Source: Streptomyces sp. NBC_01235
GTDB lineage: Bacteria; Actinomycetota; Actinomycetes; Streptomycetales; Streptomycetaceae
Assembly: GCF_035989285.1 (NCBI RefSeq)
Contig: NZ_CP108513.1
Location: 2,914,001 to 2,978,000, forward strand
Length of the DNA: 64,000 nucleotides
Direction of reading: 5' to 3'
Numbering within the stretch: the stretch's first letter is position 1; each line of letters begins with the position of its first letter. The translations under genes were made by a program, and so were the position numbers. The notes beneath the pieces were generated by a model. It worked only from the letters and a program-made list of their open reading frames with translations, did no database searches and was not told the DNA's origin. This document shows, piece by piece, positions 56,698 through 64,000 of this stretch.

Positions 56698-57387
56698 ATG
56701 CCCCTGAGCCATCCCCGTCGCTCGGCGCTCTCCGAGCAGGTCATCGCCGCGCTGCGCACCCAGATCACCTCGGGTGAGTGGCCGGTCGGCTCGCGCATCC
56801 CCACGGAGCCCGAGCTGGTCGAGCAGCTGGGCGTCGCGCGCAACACCGTCCGCGAGGCCGTCCGCGCGCTCGCCCACAACGGGTTGCTGGACATCCGGCA
56901 GGGCTCGGGCACCTACGTCGTGGCGACCAGCGAGCTGGCGGGCGTGATGCACCGCCGCTTCGCCGACGCCGACCCCCGGCACATCGCCGAGCTGCGCTCC
57001 AACCTGGAGTCGGGCGCGGCGAGGCTGGCGGCCGAGCGGCGTACGGAGAAGGACCTCAAGCAGCTCGACGCGCTGCTGCTGCGGCGCGAGGAGGCGTGGG
57101 AGTCCGGCGACGCGGAGGCGTTCGTGACGGCCGACGCGACCTTCCACCTGGCGGTGGTGGCGGCCTCCCACAACGACGTCATGACCGCGATGTACGCGGA
57201 CCTCGGCGAGGTGCTGCGGGACTGGCTGCGCGAGGACGTCGGCGAGGAGCTGACGCCGGAGACGTACATGGACCACACGCGACTGGTGGACGCGGTCCGC
57301 GCGGGCGACGCGGAGGCGGCGGCCGTCGCGGCGGCGGGCTATCCGCTGGTGTGCCGGCCCGGGCGGGTCAGCCCCTCTGGTGGCTGA
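56698..57387 (+). CDS. FadR/GntR-family transcriptional regulator (FCD domain)
   Basis: This 229-residue regulator has an N-terminal winged helix (SEQVIAALRTQITSGEWPVG, PTEPELVEQLGVARNTVREA, LDIRQGSGTYV) and a C-terminal FCD ligand domain with the metal-binding His in FHLAVVAASHND and MDHTRLVDAV. The ATG at 56698 follows AAAGGTG. It is divergent from the MFS exporter gene and probably represses it and itself through the palindrome between them. Confidence 0.9.
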   Translation: MPLSHPRRSALSEQVIAALRTQITSGEWPVGSRIPTEPELVEQLGVARNTVREAVRALAHNGLLDIRQGSGTYVVATSELAGVMHRRFADADPRHIAELRSNLESGAARLAAERRTEKDLKQLDALLLRREEAWESGDAEAFVTADATFHLAVVAASHNDVMTAMYADLGEVLRDWLREDVGEELTPETYMDHTRLVDAVRAGDAEAAAVAAAGYPLVCRPGRVSPSGG

Positions 57388-57700
57388 CCCAGGCCGAGCG
57401 GACTTCCTTCCAGCAGCGGCCGGTCAGTCGTACGGTCATCGCGGGACCGGCCTCGGTGAGGGCGCCGTCGGTGTCGAGGTCCCACCAGCGGTCGCACTCG
57501 ATGTGCAGGCTGACGCGGTCGGTTTCGGCGTAGGGGTTGTGGCAGTAGGCGACGACGTGGGACCCGTCGATACCGGTGCGGCACTCCGCTCCGAACGGTT
57601 CGGGCTTCGCCTCCACGCGCGCGTGGGACAGCGCTTCGTGAGGCGCGCAGAGCGCGATCGCGGCGACGGTCACTGGGACGAGGAAACGGAACAGGCGCAC
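57368..57700 (-). CDS. Small secreted protein of unknown function
   Basis: This 110-residue protein has an N-terminal signal peptide (FRFLVPVTVAAIALCAPHEA) and a mature part with four Cys (AECRTG, AYCHNPY, HIECDRWWD, TGRCWKE), suggesting two disulfides. The GTG at 57700 has AGGAGG seven bases upstream. It converges on the FadR-type gene, and the 3' ends overlap by 20 bp. Confidence 0.75.
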   Translation of the reverse strand: MRLFRFLVPVTVAAIALCAPHEALSHARVEAKPEPFGAECRTGIDGSHVVAYCHNPYAETDRVSLHIECDRWWDLDTDGALTEAGPAMTVRLTGRCWKEVRSAWVSHQRG

Positions 57701-57803
57701 AAGGGAACCTCCTCGGCAGAGCTGGGGAGGGAAGCGCGTGGGTGAACGCGCACTTCAGCGTGCCTGGTGGGAGCCGTCCACCGCCCGGCCAGATAGGCCG
57801 AAC

Positions 57804-57857
57804 GAGTGAGGGGTGAGGGCCCGCGTCCGACGGGACGCGGGCCCTCACCCCTCACTC
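57804..57857 (-). terminator. Terminator of the fabG-fabI operon
   Basis: A perfect 25-bp inverted repeat (57804-57828 / 57833-57857) with a GACG loop lies 18 bases after the fabI stop. Confidence 0.88.
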
Positions 57858-57875
57858 AGTGCCTCGGCGGCAGCG

Positions 57876-58643
57876 TCACGCTCCGACGGCGTGCAGACCG
57901 CCGTCCACGTGGATGATCTCGCCGGTGGTCTTCGGGAACCAGTCGCTCAGCAGGGCGACGACACCGCGGCCGGCCGGCTCGGGGTCCTTGAGGTCCCACT
58001 CCAGCGGGGCGCGGTTGTCCCAGACGGCGGCCAGCTCGTCGAAGCCCGGGATGGACTTCGCGGCCATGGAGCCGATCGGGCCCGCGGAGACGAGGTTGCA
58101 GCGGATGTTCTGCTTGCCCAGGTCACGCGCCATGTAGCGGCTGGTGGCCTCCAGGGCCGCCTTGGCAGGGCCCATCCAGTCGTACTGCGGCCAGGCGAAC
58201 GAGGCGTCGAAGGTGAGGCCGACGACCGAGCCGCCGTTCTGCATCAGCGGCAGGCAGGCCATGGTGAGCGACTTCAGGGAGAACGCCGAGACGTGCATGG
58301 CCGTGGCGACCGACTCGAAGGGCGTGTTGAGGAAGTTGCCGCCCAGGGCGTCCTGCGGGGCGAAGCCGATGGAGTGCACGACGCCGTCGAGGCCGCCGAG
58401 CTCCTCGCCGACGACGTCGGCCAGGCGGGCGAGGTGCTCTTCGTTCGTCACGTCGAGCTCGATGACCTTGGTGGGCTTCGGCAGCTTCCTGGCGATGCGC
58501 TCGGTCAGCGTGGGCCGCGGGAACGCGGTCAGGATGATCTCGGCGCCCTGCTCCTGGGCCAGCTTGGCGGTGTGGAAGGCGATGGAGGACTCCATCAGCA
58601 CACCGGTGATCAGGACGCGCTTGCCCTCGAGAATTCCGCTCAT
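57876..58643 (-). CDS. fabI: Enoyl-[acyl-carrier-protein] reductase (NADH), FabI/InhA type
   Basis: This 255-residue SDR catalyses the last reduction of each fatty-acid elongation cycle. It begins LEGKRVLITGVLMESSIAFH, the FabI/InhA variant of the Rossmann loop. It contains VVHSIGFAPQDALGG and the Tyr-x6-Lys active site in QYDWMGPAKAALEA, the features that distinguish enoyl reductases from ketoreductases. The ATG at 58643 is five bases from the end of the upstream fabG, so the two form an operon. Confidence 0.95.
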   Translation of the reverse strand: MSGILEGKRVLITGVLMESSIAFHTAKLAQEQGAEIILTAFPRPTLTERIARKLPKPTKVIELDVTNEEHLARLADVVGEELGGLDGVVHSIGFAPQDALGGNFLNTPFESVATAMHVSAFSLKSLTMACLPLMQNGGSVVGLTFDASFAWPQYDWMGPAKAALEATSRYMARDLGKQNIRCNLVSAGPIGSMAAKSIPGFDELAAVWDNRAPLEWDLKDPEPAGRGVVALLSDWFPKTTGEIIHVDGGLHAVGA

Positions 58644-58648
58644 GGTGA

Positions 58649-59353
58649 TCAGTGACCCATTCCCAGTCCGCCGTCAACGGGGATGACGGCTCCAGTGATG
58701 TACGAGGCGTCGTCCGACGCGAGGAACCGCACCGCCGCGGCGATCTCCTCGGGCTGTGCGTACCGGCCGAGCGGGACCTGCGAGACGATGCCCGCGCGCT
58801 GCTCGTCGGTGAGCACCTTGGTCATGTCGGTGTCGACGAAGCCGGGCGCGACGACGTTGAAGGTGATGTTGCGGGATCCCAGCTCACGGGCGAGGGAACG
58901 CGCGAAGCCGACAAGGGCGGCCTTGGAGGCGGCGTAGTTCGCCTGCCCGGGCGAGCCGTAGAGCCCCACGACCGACGAGATCAGGACGACCCGGCCCTTC
59001 TTGGCGCGCAGCATGCCGCGGTTGGCACGCTTGACCACCCGGAAGGTGCCGGTGAGGTTGGTGTCGATGACCGAGGTGAAGTCCTCCTCGGACATGCGCA
59101 TCAAGAGCTGGTCCTTGGTGACGCCGGCGTTGGCGATCAGGACCTCGACGGGGCCGTGCTCGGCCTCGATCTCCTTGTAGGCCTGCTCCACCTGCTCGGA
59201 GTCGGTGATGTCGCACTTGACCGCCAGGAAGCCGGCCGGCGGCTCACCCGAGCGGTACGTGATGGCGACCTTGTCGCCGGCGTCGGCGAACGCGCGGGCG
59301 ATGGCGAGGCCGATGCCCCGGTTTCCTCCGGTGACGAGAACCGAGCGGCTCAA
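58649..59353 (-). CDS. fabG: 3-oxoacyl-[acyl-carrier-protein] reductase
   Basis: This 234-residue ketoreductase of type II fatty-acid synthesis has VLVTGGNRGIGLAIARAFAD, NAGVTKDQLL, catalytic Ser in VVLISSVVGLYG, YAASKAAL and PGFVDTDMTK. The TTG at 59353 is preceded by AAAGGGTGA at suitable spacing and gives the SRSVLVTGG N-terminus usual for Streptomyces; longer in-frame starts cross into the promoter region. It is co-transcribed with fabI. Confidence 0.94.
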   Translation of the reverse strand: MSRSVLVTGGNRGIGLAIARAFADAGDKVAITYRSGEPPAGFLAVKCDITDSEQVEQAYKEIEAEHGPVEVLIANAGVTKDQLLMRMSEEDFTSVIDTNLTGTFRVVKRANRGMLRAKKGRVVLISSVVGLYGSPGQANYAASKAALVGFARSLARELGSRNITFNVVAPGFVDTDMTKVLTDEQRAGIVSQVPLGRYAQPEEIAAAVRFLASDDASYITGAVIPVDGGLGMGH

Positions 59354-59597
59354 CGGATCACCCTTTCGATAGGGGTCTGACACACCTGCCCGAACACGGG
59401 ATGGCAGGCGGCTTCTCTCGAAACCTATCGGTCCGCGTCCGGCTGCGGACATTCGGGCACCGACAGTGGCTCACCGGACAGTCTGTGGGGTCCCTACAGA
59501 AAGTTTGCGGACGCGGGGCGGAAAGGTGTGGTCCGGGGGCGGCCGGGCGCGACATGATCGAGGCCTTCACACGTGACGACACCAGGGAGACACGTAG

Positions 59598-61121
59598 GTG
59601 CCCCATACCATCGATGAAAGCTTCACCGCCCTACCCCTGCGCGCCCTCGCCGACGCCGCTCTCGCACGCGCGCGTGCGCTGGGCGCGCAGCACGCGGACT
59701 TCCGGTTCGAGCGGGTGCGCAGCGCGTCCTGGCGGCTGCGGGACGCCAAGCCCTCCGGGTCGTCCGACACGACCGACCTCGGGTACGCGGTGCGGGTGGT
59801 GCACGGCGGGACCTGGGGGTTCGCGTCAGGCGTGGATCTGACGATGGACGCGGCGGCCCGGGTCGCCTCGCAGGCCGTGGCGATGGCCAAGCTCTCCGCG
59901 CAGGTGATCAAGGCCGCCGGGTCGGACGAACGAGTCGAGCTGGCAGACGAGCCGGTGCACGCCGAGAAGACGTGGGTGTCGTCGTACGAGATCGACCCGT
60001 TCACCGTGCCGGACGAGGAGAAGGCGGCGCTGCTCGCGGACTGGAGCGCGCGGCTGCTGGCGGCGAACGGGATCAACCACGTCGACGCCTCGCTGCTGAC
60101 CGTCCACGAGAACAAGTTCTACGCCGACACGGCAGGGACGGTGACCACCCAGCAGCGGGTGCGGCTGCACCCGGCGCTGACCGCGGTGTCGGTCGACGAG
60201 TCCAGTGGCGAGTTCGACTCGATGCGCACGATCGCGCCGCCCGTCGGGCGCGGCTGGGAGTACCTCACCGGGACCGGCTGGGACTGGGACGACGAGCTCG
60301 CCCGGATCCCGGAGCTGCTCGCCGAGAAGATGCGCGCGCCCAGCGTGGACCCGGGACTGTACGACCTGGTCGTCGACCCGTCCAACCTGTGGCTGACCAT
60401 CCACGAGTCCATCGGGCACGCCACCGAGCTGGACCGCGCGCTCGGCTACGAGGCCGCCTACGCCGGCACCTCCTTCGCCACCTTCGACCAGCTCGGGAAG
60501 CTCCGGTACGGCTCGGACCTGATGAACGTCACGGGTGACCGCACCGCCGAACACGGCCTGGCGACGGTCGGCTACGACGACGAGGGTGTCGAGGGCCAGT
60601 CCTGGGACCTGGTGAAGGACGGCACGCTGGTCGGCTACCAACTGGACCGGCGGATCGCGAAACTGACCGGGTTCGAGCGCTCCAACGGCTGCGCGTTCGC
60701 CGACTCCCCCGGCCATGTGCCGGTGCAGCGCATGGCCAACGTGTCGCTGCGGCCGGATCCGGCCGGGATGTCGACGGAGGGTCTCATCGGCAGCGTCGAC
60801 CGGGGCATCTACGTCGTCGGCGACCGGTCGTGGTCCATCGACATGCAGCGCTACAACTTCCAATTTACGGGCCAGCGTTTCTTCAGGATCGAGAACGGGC
60901 GGATCACCGGGCAGCTGCGGGACGTCGCCTATCAGGCGACGACGACCGACTTCTGGGGCTCGATGGCGGCGGTGGGCGGCCCGCAGACGTACGTCCTCGG
61001 CGGCGCCTTCAACTGCGGCAAGGCCCAGCCGGGCCAGGTCGCGGCGGTGTCGCACGGCTGCCCGTCCGCTCTCTTCAAGGGAGTCAACATCCTCAACACC
61101 ACGCAGGAGGCCGGTCGATGA
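59598..61121 (+). CDS. tldD: TldD-type metallopeptidase
   Basis: This 507-residue TldD/PmbA family subunit carries the zinc-binding HExxxH motif, HESIGHATELDR at residues 269-274 onward, and the C-terminal GVNILNTTQEAGR. TldD works with TldE to degrade unfolded peptides, mature microcins or inactivate toxin-like peptides. The GTG at 59598 follows AGGGAGA. Its stop overlaps the tldE-like start (ATGA). Confidence 0.9.
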   Translation: MPHTIDESFTALPLRALADAALARARALGAQHADFRFERVRSASWRLRDAKPSGSSDTTDLGYAVRVVHGGTWGFASGVDLTMDAAARVASQAVAMAKLSAQVIKAAGSDERVELADEPVHAEKTWVSSYEIDPFTVPDEEKAALLADWSARLLAANGINHVDASLLTVHENKFYADTAGTVTTQQRVRLHPALTAVSVDESSGEFDSMRTIAPPVGRGWEYLTGTGWDWDDELARIPELLAEKMRAPSVDPGLYDLVVDPSNLWLTIHESIGHATELDRALGYEAAYAGTSFATFDQLGKLRYGSDLMNVTGDRTAEHGLATVGYDDEGVEGQSWDLVKDGTLVGYQLDRRIAKLTGFERSNGCAFADSPGHVPVQRMANVSLRPDPAGMSTEGLIGSVDRGIYVVGDRSWSIDMQRYNFQFTGQRFFRIENGRITGQLRDVAYQATTTDFWGSMAAVGGPQTYVLGGAFNCGKAQPGQVAAVSHGCPSALFKGVNILNTTQEAGR

Positions 61122-62512
61122 GCGCCCGTAGCAACAAGCCGCACGAGGTCGTCGAGCGCGCCCTCGAGCTGTCGCGGGCCGACGGCTGTGTCGTCATCGC
61201 CGACGAGCAGTCGACGGCGAACCTGCGCTGGGCGGGCAACGCGCTCACGACCAACGGCGTCACGCGCGGGCGCACGCTCACCGTGATCGCCACGGTCGAC
61301 GGCAAGGAGGGCACCGCCTCCGGTGTCGTCTCGCGGGCCGCCGTCACCGCGGACGAGCTGGAACCGCTCGTCCGGGCCGCCGAGGCCGCCGCACGCGGTG
61401 CGGGCCCCGCCGAGGACGCTCAGCCGCTGGTCACGGGGGTGGCGCAGTCCCCCGAGTTCACGGAGGCGCCCGCCGAGACCTCGTCCGTGGTGTTCGCCGA
61501 CTTCGCGCCCGCGTTGGGTGAGGCGTTCGCCCGCGCGCGTGCGGGCGGCCGCGAGCTGTACGGGTTCGCCAACCACGAGCTGGTCTCGACGTACCTGGGC
61601 ACGTCGACCGGGCTGCGGCTGCGGCACGACCAGCCGAACGGGACGCTGGAGCTCAACGCCAAGTCCCCCGACCGTACGCGCTCGGCATGGGCGGGGCGCT
61701 CGACCCGGGACTTCAAGGACGTCGACCCGGCGGCGCTCGACGCCGAGCTGGCCGTACGGCTGGGCTGGGCCGAGCGGCGGATCGAGCTGCCCGCCGGGCG
61801 GTACGAGACGCTGCTGCCGCCGACCGCGGTGGCCGACCTGATGATCTACCAGCTGTGGTCGGCGTCGGGCCGGGACGCGACCGAGGGCCGGACGGTGTTC
61901 TCCCAGCCCGGCGGCGGCACCCGCCTCGGCGAGCGGCTGACCGAGCTGCCGCTGACGCTGCGCAGCGACCCGAACGAGCCGGGCCTGGAGTCGGCGCCGT
62001 TCGTCATCGCGCACTCCTCCGGCGGCGACCAGTCGGTCTTCGACAACGGGCTGCCCGTACGGCCCACCGAGTGGATCGGCGGGGGCGAGCTGAAGCACCT
62101 GACGACCACCCGGCACAGCGCGGCCCTGACCGGCCTGGCGGTGGCCCCGGGGGCGGACAACCTGATCCTGGACGGCGGCGCGGACCGCTCCCTGGAGGAG
62201 ATGGTCGCCGGCACCGCGCGCGGGCTGCTGCTGACCTGCCTTTGGTACATCCGCGAGGTCGACCCGGCGACCCTGCTGCTCACCGGGCTGACCCGGGACG
62301 GCGTCTACCTCGTCGAGGACGGCGAGGTCGTCGGCGAGGTGAACAACTTCCGGTTCAACGAGTCGCCGGTCGGCCTGCTGGGGCGGGCCACGGAGGCGGG
62401 GCGCACGGAAAAGACGCTGCCCCGGGAGTGGAGCGACTGGTTCACTAGGGCTGCGATGCCCGCGCTGAGGGTGCCGGACTTCAATATGAGCTCTGTCAGT
62501 CAGGGCGTATAA
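61118..62512 (+). CDS. TldE/PmbA-type metallopeptidase subunit
   Basis: This 464-residue partner of the TldD-type protein has the family segments NLRWAGNALTTNGVTRGRTL, RYETLLPPTAVADLM and RGLLLTCLWYIREVDPATLL. It lacks HExxxH, as expected for the non-catalytic subunit. It is translationally coupled to the tldD-like gene, supporting a heterodimer. No RiPP precursor was seen nearby. Confidence 0.9.
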   Translation: MSARSNKPHEVVERALELSRADGCVVIADEQSTANLRWAGNALTTNGVTRGRTLTVIATVDGKEGTASGVVSRAAVTADELEPLVRAAEAAARGAGPAEDAQPLVTGVAQSPEFTEAPAETSSVVFADFAPALGEAFARARAGGRELYGFANHELVSTYLGTSTGLRLRHDQPNGTLELNAKSPDRTRSAWAGRSTRDFKDVDPAALDAELAVRLGWAERRIELPAGRYETLLPPTAVADLMIYQLWSASGRDATEGRTVFSQPGGGTRLGERLTELPLTLRSDPNEPGLESAPFVIAHSSGGDQSVFDNGLPVRPTEWIGGGELKHLTTTRHSAALTGLAVAPGADNLILDGGADRSLEEMVAGTARGLLLTCLWYIREVDPATLLLTGLTRDGVYLVEDGEVVGEVNNFRFNESPVGLLGRATEAGRTEKTLPREWSDWFTRAAMPALRVPDFNMSSVSQGV

Positions 62513-62581
62513 CCTCGTAGCCGGTGGGTCGCTCGACCGGCCGAAGAACATCAAGAAGATCATCAAGGAGATACGAGAACC

Positions 62582-63847
62582 GTGACGGACATCGTCGACG
62601 AGCTGAAGTGGCGTGGCCTGTGGGCCCTGTCCACTGACGAGGACGCTTTGCGCAAGGCGCTCGCGGACGGTCCCGTCACGTTCTATTGCGGTTTCGACCC
62701 CACCGCGGCCAGCCTGCATGTCGGCCACCTCGTGCAGGTCCTCACCATGCGCCGGCTCCAGCAGGCGGGCCTGCGTCCGCTGGCCCTGGTGGGCGGGGCG
62801 ACCGGCCAGATCGGTGACCCGCGCCCCACGGCGGAGCGCACGCTGAACGACCCGGAGACGGTCGCGAACTGGGTGACCCGGCTGCGCGCGCAGATCGAGC
62901 CGTTCCTGTCCTTCGAGGGCGAGAACGCCGCGGTGATGGTGAACAACCTGGACTGGACGGCCGGTCTGTCGGCCATCGAGTTCCTGCGTGACATCGGCAA
63001 GCACTTCCGCGTCAACAAGATGCTGACCAAGGACTCGGTCGCCCGGCGGCTGGAGTCCCAGGAGGGCATCAGCTACACGGAGTTCAGCTACCAGCTGCTC
63101 CAGGGCATGGACTTCCTGGAGCTGTACCGGCGTTACGGCTGCACGCTCCAGCAGGGTGGCAGCGACCAGTGGGGCAACCTCACGGCGGGCCTGGACCTGA
63201 TCCACAAGCTGGAGCCCGAGGCCGAGGCGCACTGTCTGGCGACGCCGCTGATGGTCAAGGCGGACGGCACCAAGTTCGGCAAGACCGAGGGCGGCGCCGT
63301 CTGGCTCGACCCGGAGATGACGACTCCGTACGCGTTCTACCAGTTCTGGCTGAACGTGGACGACCGGGACATCTCGACGTACATGCGGATCCTGTCCTTC
63401 CAGTCCCGCGAGGAGCTCGAGGAGCTGGAGAAGCAGACCGAGGAGCGTCCGCAGGCCCGCGCAGCGCAGCGTGCGCTGGCCGAGGAGCTGACGACGCTGG
63501 TGCACGGCGCCGACCAGACGGCCGCGGTGATCGCCGCGTCCAAGGCCCTCTTCGGCCAGGGCGAGCTGAGCGACCTCGACGAGCGGACGCTGGCCGCGGC
63601 CCTCTCCGAGGTGCCGCACACCCAGGTCGTCGAGCCCGGCCTCGTCGTGGACCTGTTCGCCGAGGTCGGTCTGGTGGCCAGCAAGTCCGCCGCACGGCGG
63701 ACGGTGAAGGAGGGCGGGGCCTACGTGAACAACGTCAAGGTCACGGCCGAGGACGCGGTCCCCGTGAAGGAGGACCTCCTGCACGGGCGGTGGCTGGTGC
63801 TGCGGCGGGGGAAGAAGAACCTGGCCGCCGTCGAGGTCACCGGCTGA
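62582..63847 (+). CDS. tyrS: Tyrosyl-tRNA synthetase
   Basis: This 421-residue class I synthetase has the HIGH signature as HVGH (46-49), the KMSKS loop as KFGKT (from residue 231), tyrosine-binding [16 protein letters not shown], and a C-terminal S4 RNA-binding domain ([20 protein letters not shown]). The GTG at 62582 has AAGGAG eleven bases upstream. No T-box leader is apparent in the 69-bp gap after the tldE-like gene. Confidence 0.97.
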   Translation: MTDIVDELKWRGLWALSTDEDALRKALADGPVTFYCGFDPTAASLHVGHLVQVLTMRRLQQAGLRPLALVGGATGQIGDPRPTAERTLNDPETVANWVTRLRAQIEPFLSFEGENAAVMVNNLDWTAGLSAIEFLRDIGKHFRVNKMLTKDSVARRLESQEGISYTEFSYQLLQGMDFLELYRRYGCTLQQGGSDQWGNLTAGLDLIHKLEPEAEAHCLATPLMVKADGTKFGKTEGGAVWLDPEMTTPYAFYQFWLNVDDRDISTYMRILSFQSREELEELEKQTEERPQARAAQRALAEELTTLVHGADQTAAVIAASKALFGQGELSDLDERTLAAALSEVPHTQVVEPGLVVDLFAEVGLVASKSAARRTVKEGGAYVNNVKVTAEDAVPVKEDLLHGRWLVLRRGKKNLAAVEVTG

Positions 63848-63867
63848 GCGGCCGCCCGGTAGGACGG

Positions 63868-63905
63868 ACGAAGGGGCTGCTTCCCTGGGCAAGCAGCCCC
63901 TTCGT
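63868..63905 (+). terminator. Terminator of tyrS
   Basis: A perfect 15-bp inverted repeat (ACGAAGGGGCTGCTT and its complement) with an 8-base loop. Confidence 0.85.
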
Positions 63906-63919
63906 CGTATGCCGGCCGC

Positions 63920-64000
63920 TCAGGCCCGCTGCTTTCTCTTGCCCAGCGTCGCCATGTAGAGCGAGTCGCCGACGGCGACGATGATGATCGCGGCGACGAG
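63920..64000 (-). CDS. C-terminal end of a membrane protein, truncated by window
   Basis: The last 26 codons of a minus-strand gene are visible: a hydrophobic segment (LVAAIIIVAVGDSLYMATLG) followed by a basic tail (KRKQRA) and stop. The family cannot be determined from this piece. Confidence 0.6.
   Translation of the reverse strand, partial: LVAAIIIVAVGDSLYMATLGKRKQRA

Noticed and set aside
60932..63892. 986-codon minus-strand frame opposite tldE-like and tyrS genes
   Set aside because: Antisense shadow spanning two clearly identified genes and a terminator.

Overview
The window is a high-GC actinobacterial chromosome segment, almost certainly Streptomyces. Evidence: coding frames with G/C in nearly every third position, frequent GTG/TTG starts, a chaplin (chpE) gene, a streptophobe-type membrane protein, a Spo0M-like sporulation gene, an rRNA operon with no tRNA in the 16S-23S spacer, and a DmdR/IdeR-type iron box. 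From memory, the gene order (pyrG ... recN-nadK-tlyA ... siderophore ABC ... rrn ... chpE-two-component pair ... queA ... serB ... fabG-fabI ... tldD/tldE ... tyrS) resembles the S. coelicolor core around SCO1774-SCO1818. That is recollection, not a search.

Layout. 1-11.7 kb: a truncated STAND/NB-ARC regulator, a Nudix hydrolase and pyrG (minus), a GH15 glucosidase, a flavoprotein oxidase, a luciferase-like oxidoreductase, a PucR regulator and a glycosyltransferase. 11.9-17.6 kb: a MraY/WecA-like membrane protein, the remnant of an ECF sigma factor, then recN, nadK and tlyA as a tight minus-strand cluster, a small hypothetical gene and an SCP2 protein. 17.5-20.5 kb: an iron-regulated permease-permease-ATPase operon with an iron box just ahead of a probably leaderless start. 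20.6-25.1 kb: a HAD phosphatase, a DUF1015 protein and a large disordered Arg/Asp-rich protein with internal tandem duplications. 25.2-30.4 kb: a complete 16S-23S-5S operon on the minus strand with a strong terminator; its promoters lie up to about 30.8 kb.

30.9-35.1 kb is an accessory patch upstream of the rRNA operon. It holds a frameshifted conserved gene, an intact IS1380-family insertion sequence (1673 bp, TTAG target duplication) that altered the end of a small ORF, and a decapitated 3-methyladenine DNA glycosylase gene abutting a second, complete and divergent copy. A sialidase gene with its catalytic core deleted lies just beyond. Core genes then resume: Spo0M, a PEBP-like protein, an HNH nuclease, the NfeD/SPFH membrane pair, a lone ABC ATPase, a decayed chaplin beside intact chpE, a NarL-type two-component system, an SDR-queA pair, a secreted lytic transglycosylase preceded by a compact branched RNA leader, an FHA-ABC exporter and the streptophobe protein. 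The right end carries serB, sixA, two tiny membrane proteins, an MFS exporter with a divergent FadR-type regulator around a shared palindrome, fabG-fabI, tldD-tldE and tyrS.

No single large undescribed system is evident. The most unusual signals are the branched 5'-leader RNA at 46.4 kb, the repeat-expanded disordered protein next to the rRNA operon, and the concentration of gene decay around the rRNA operon and chpE.
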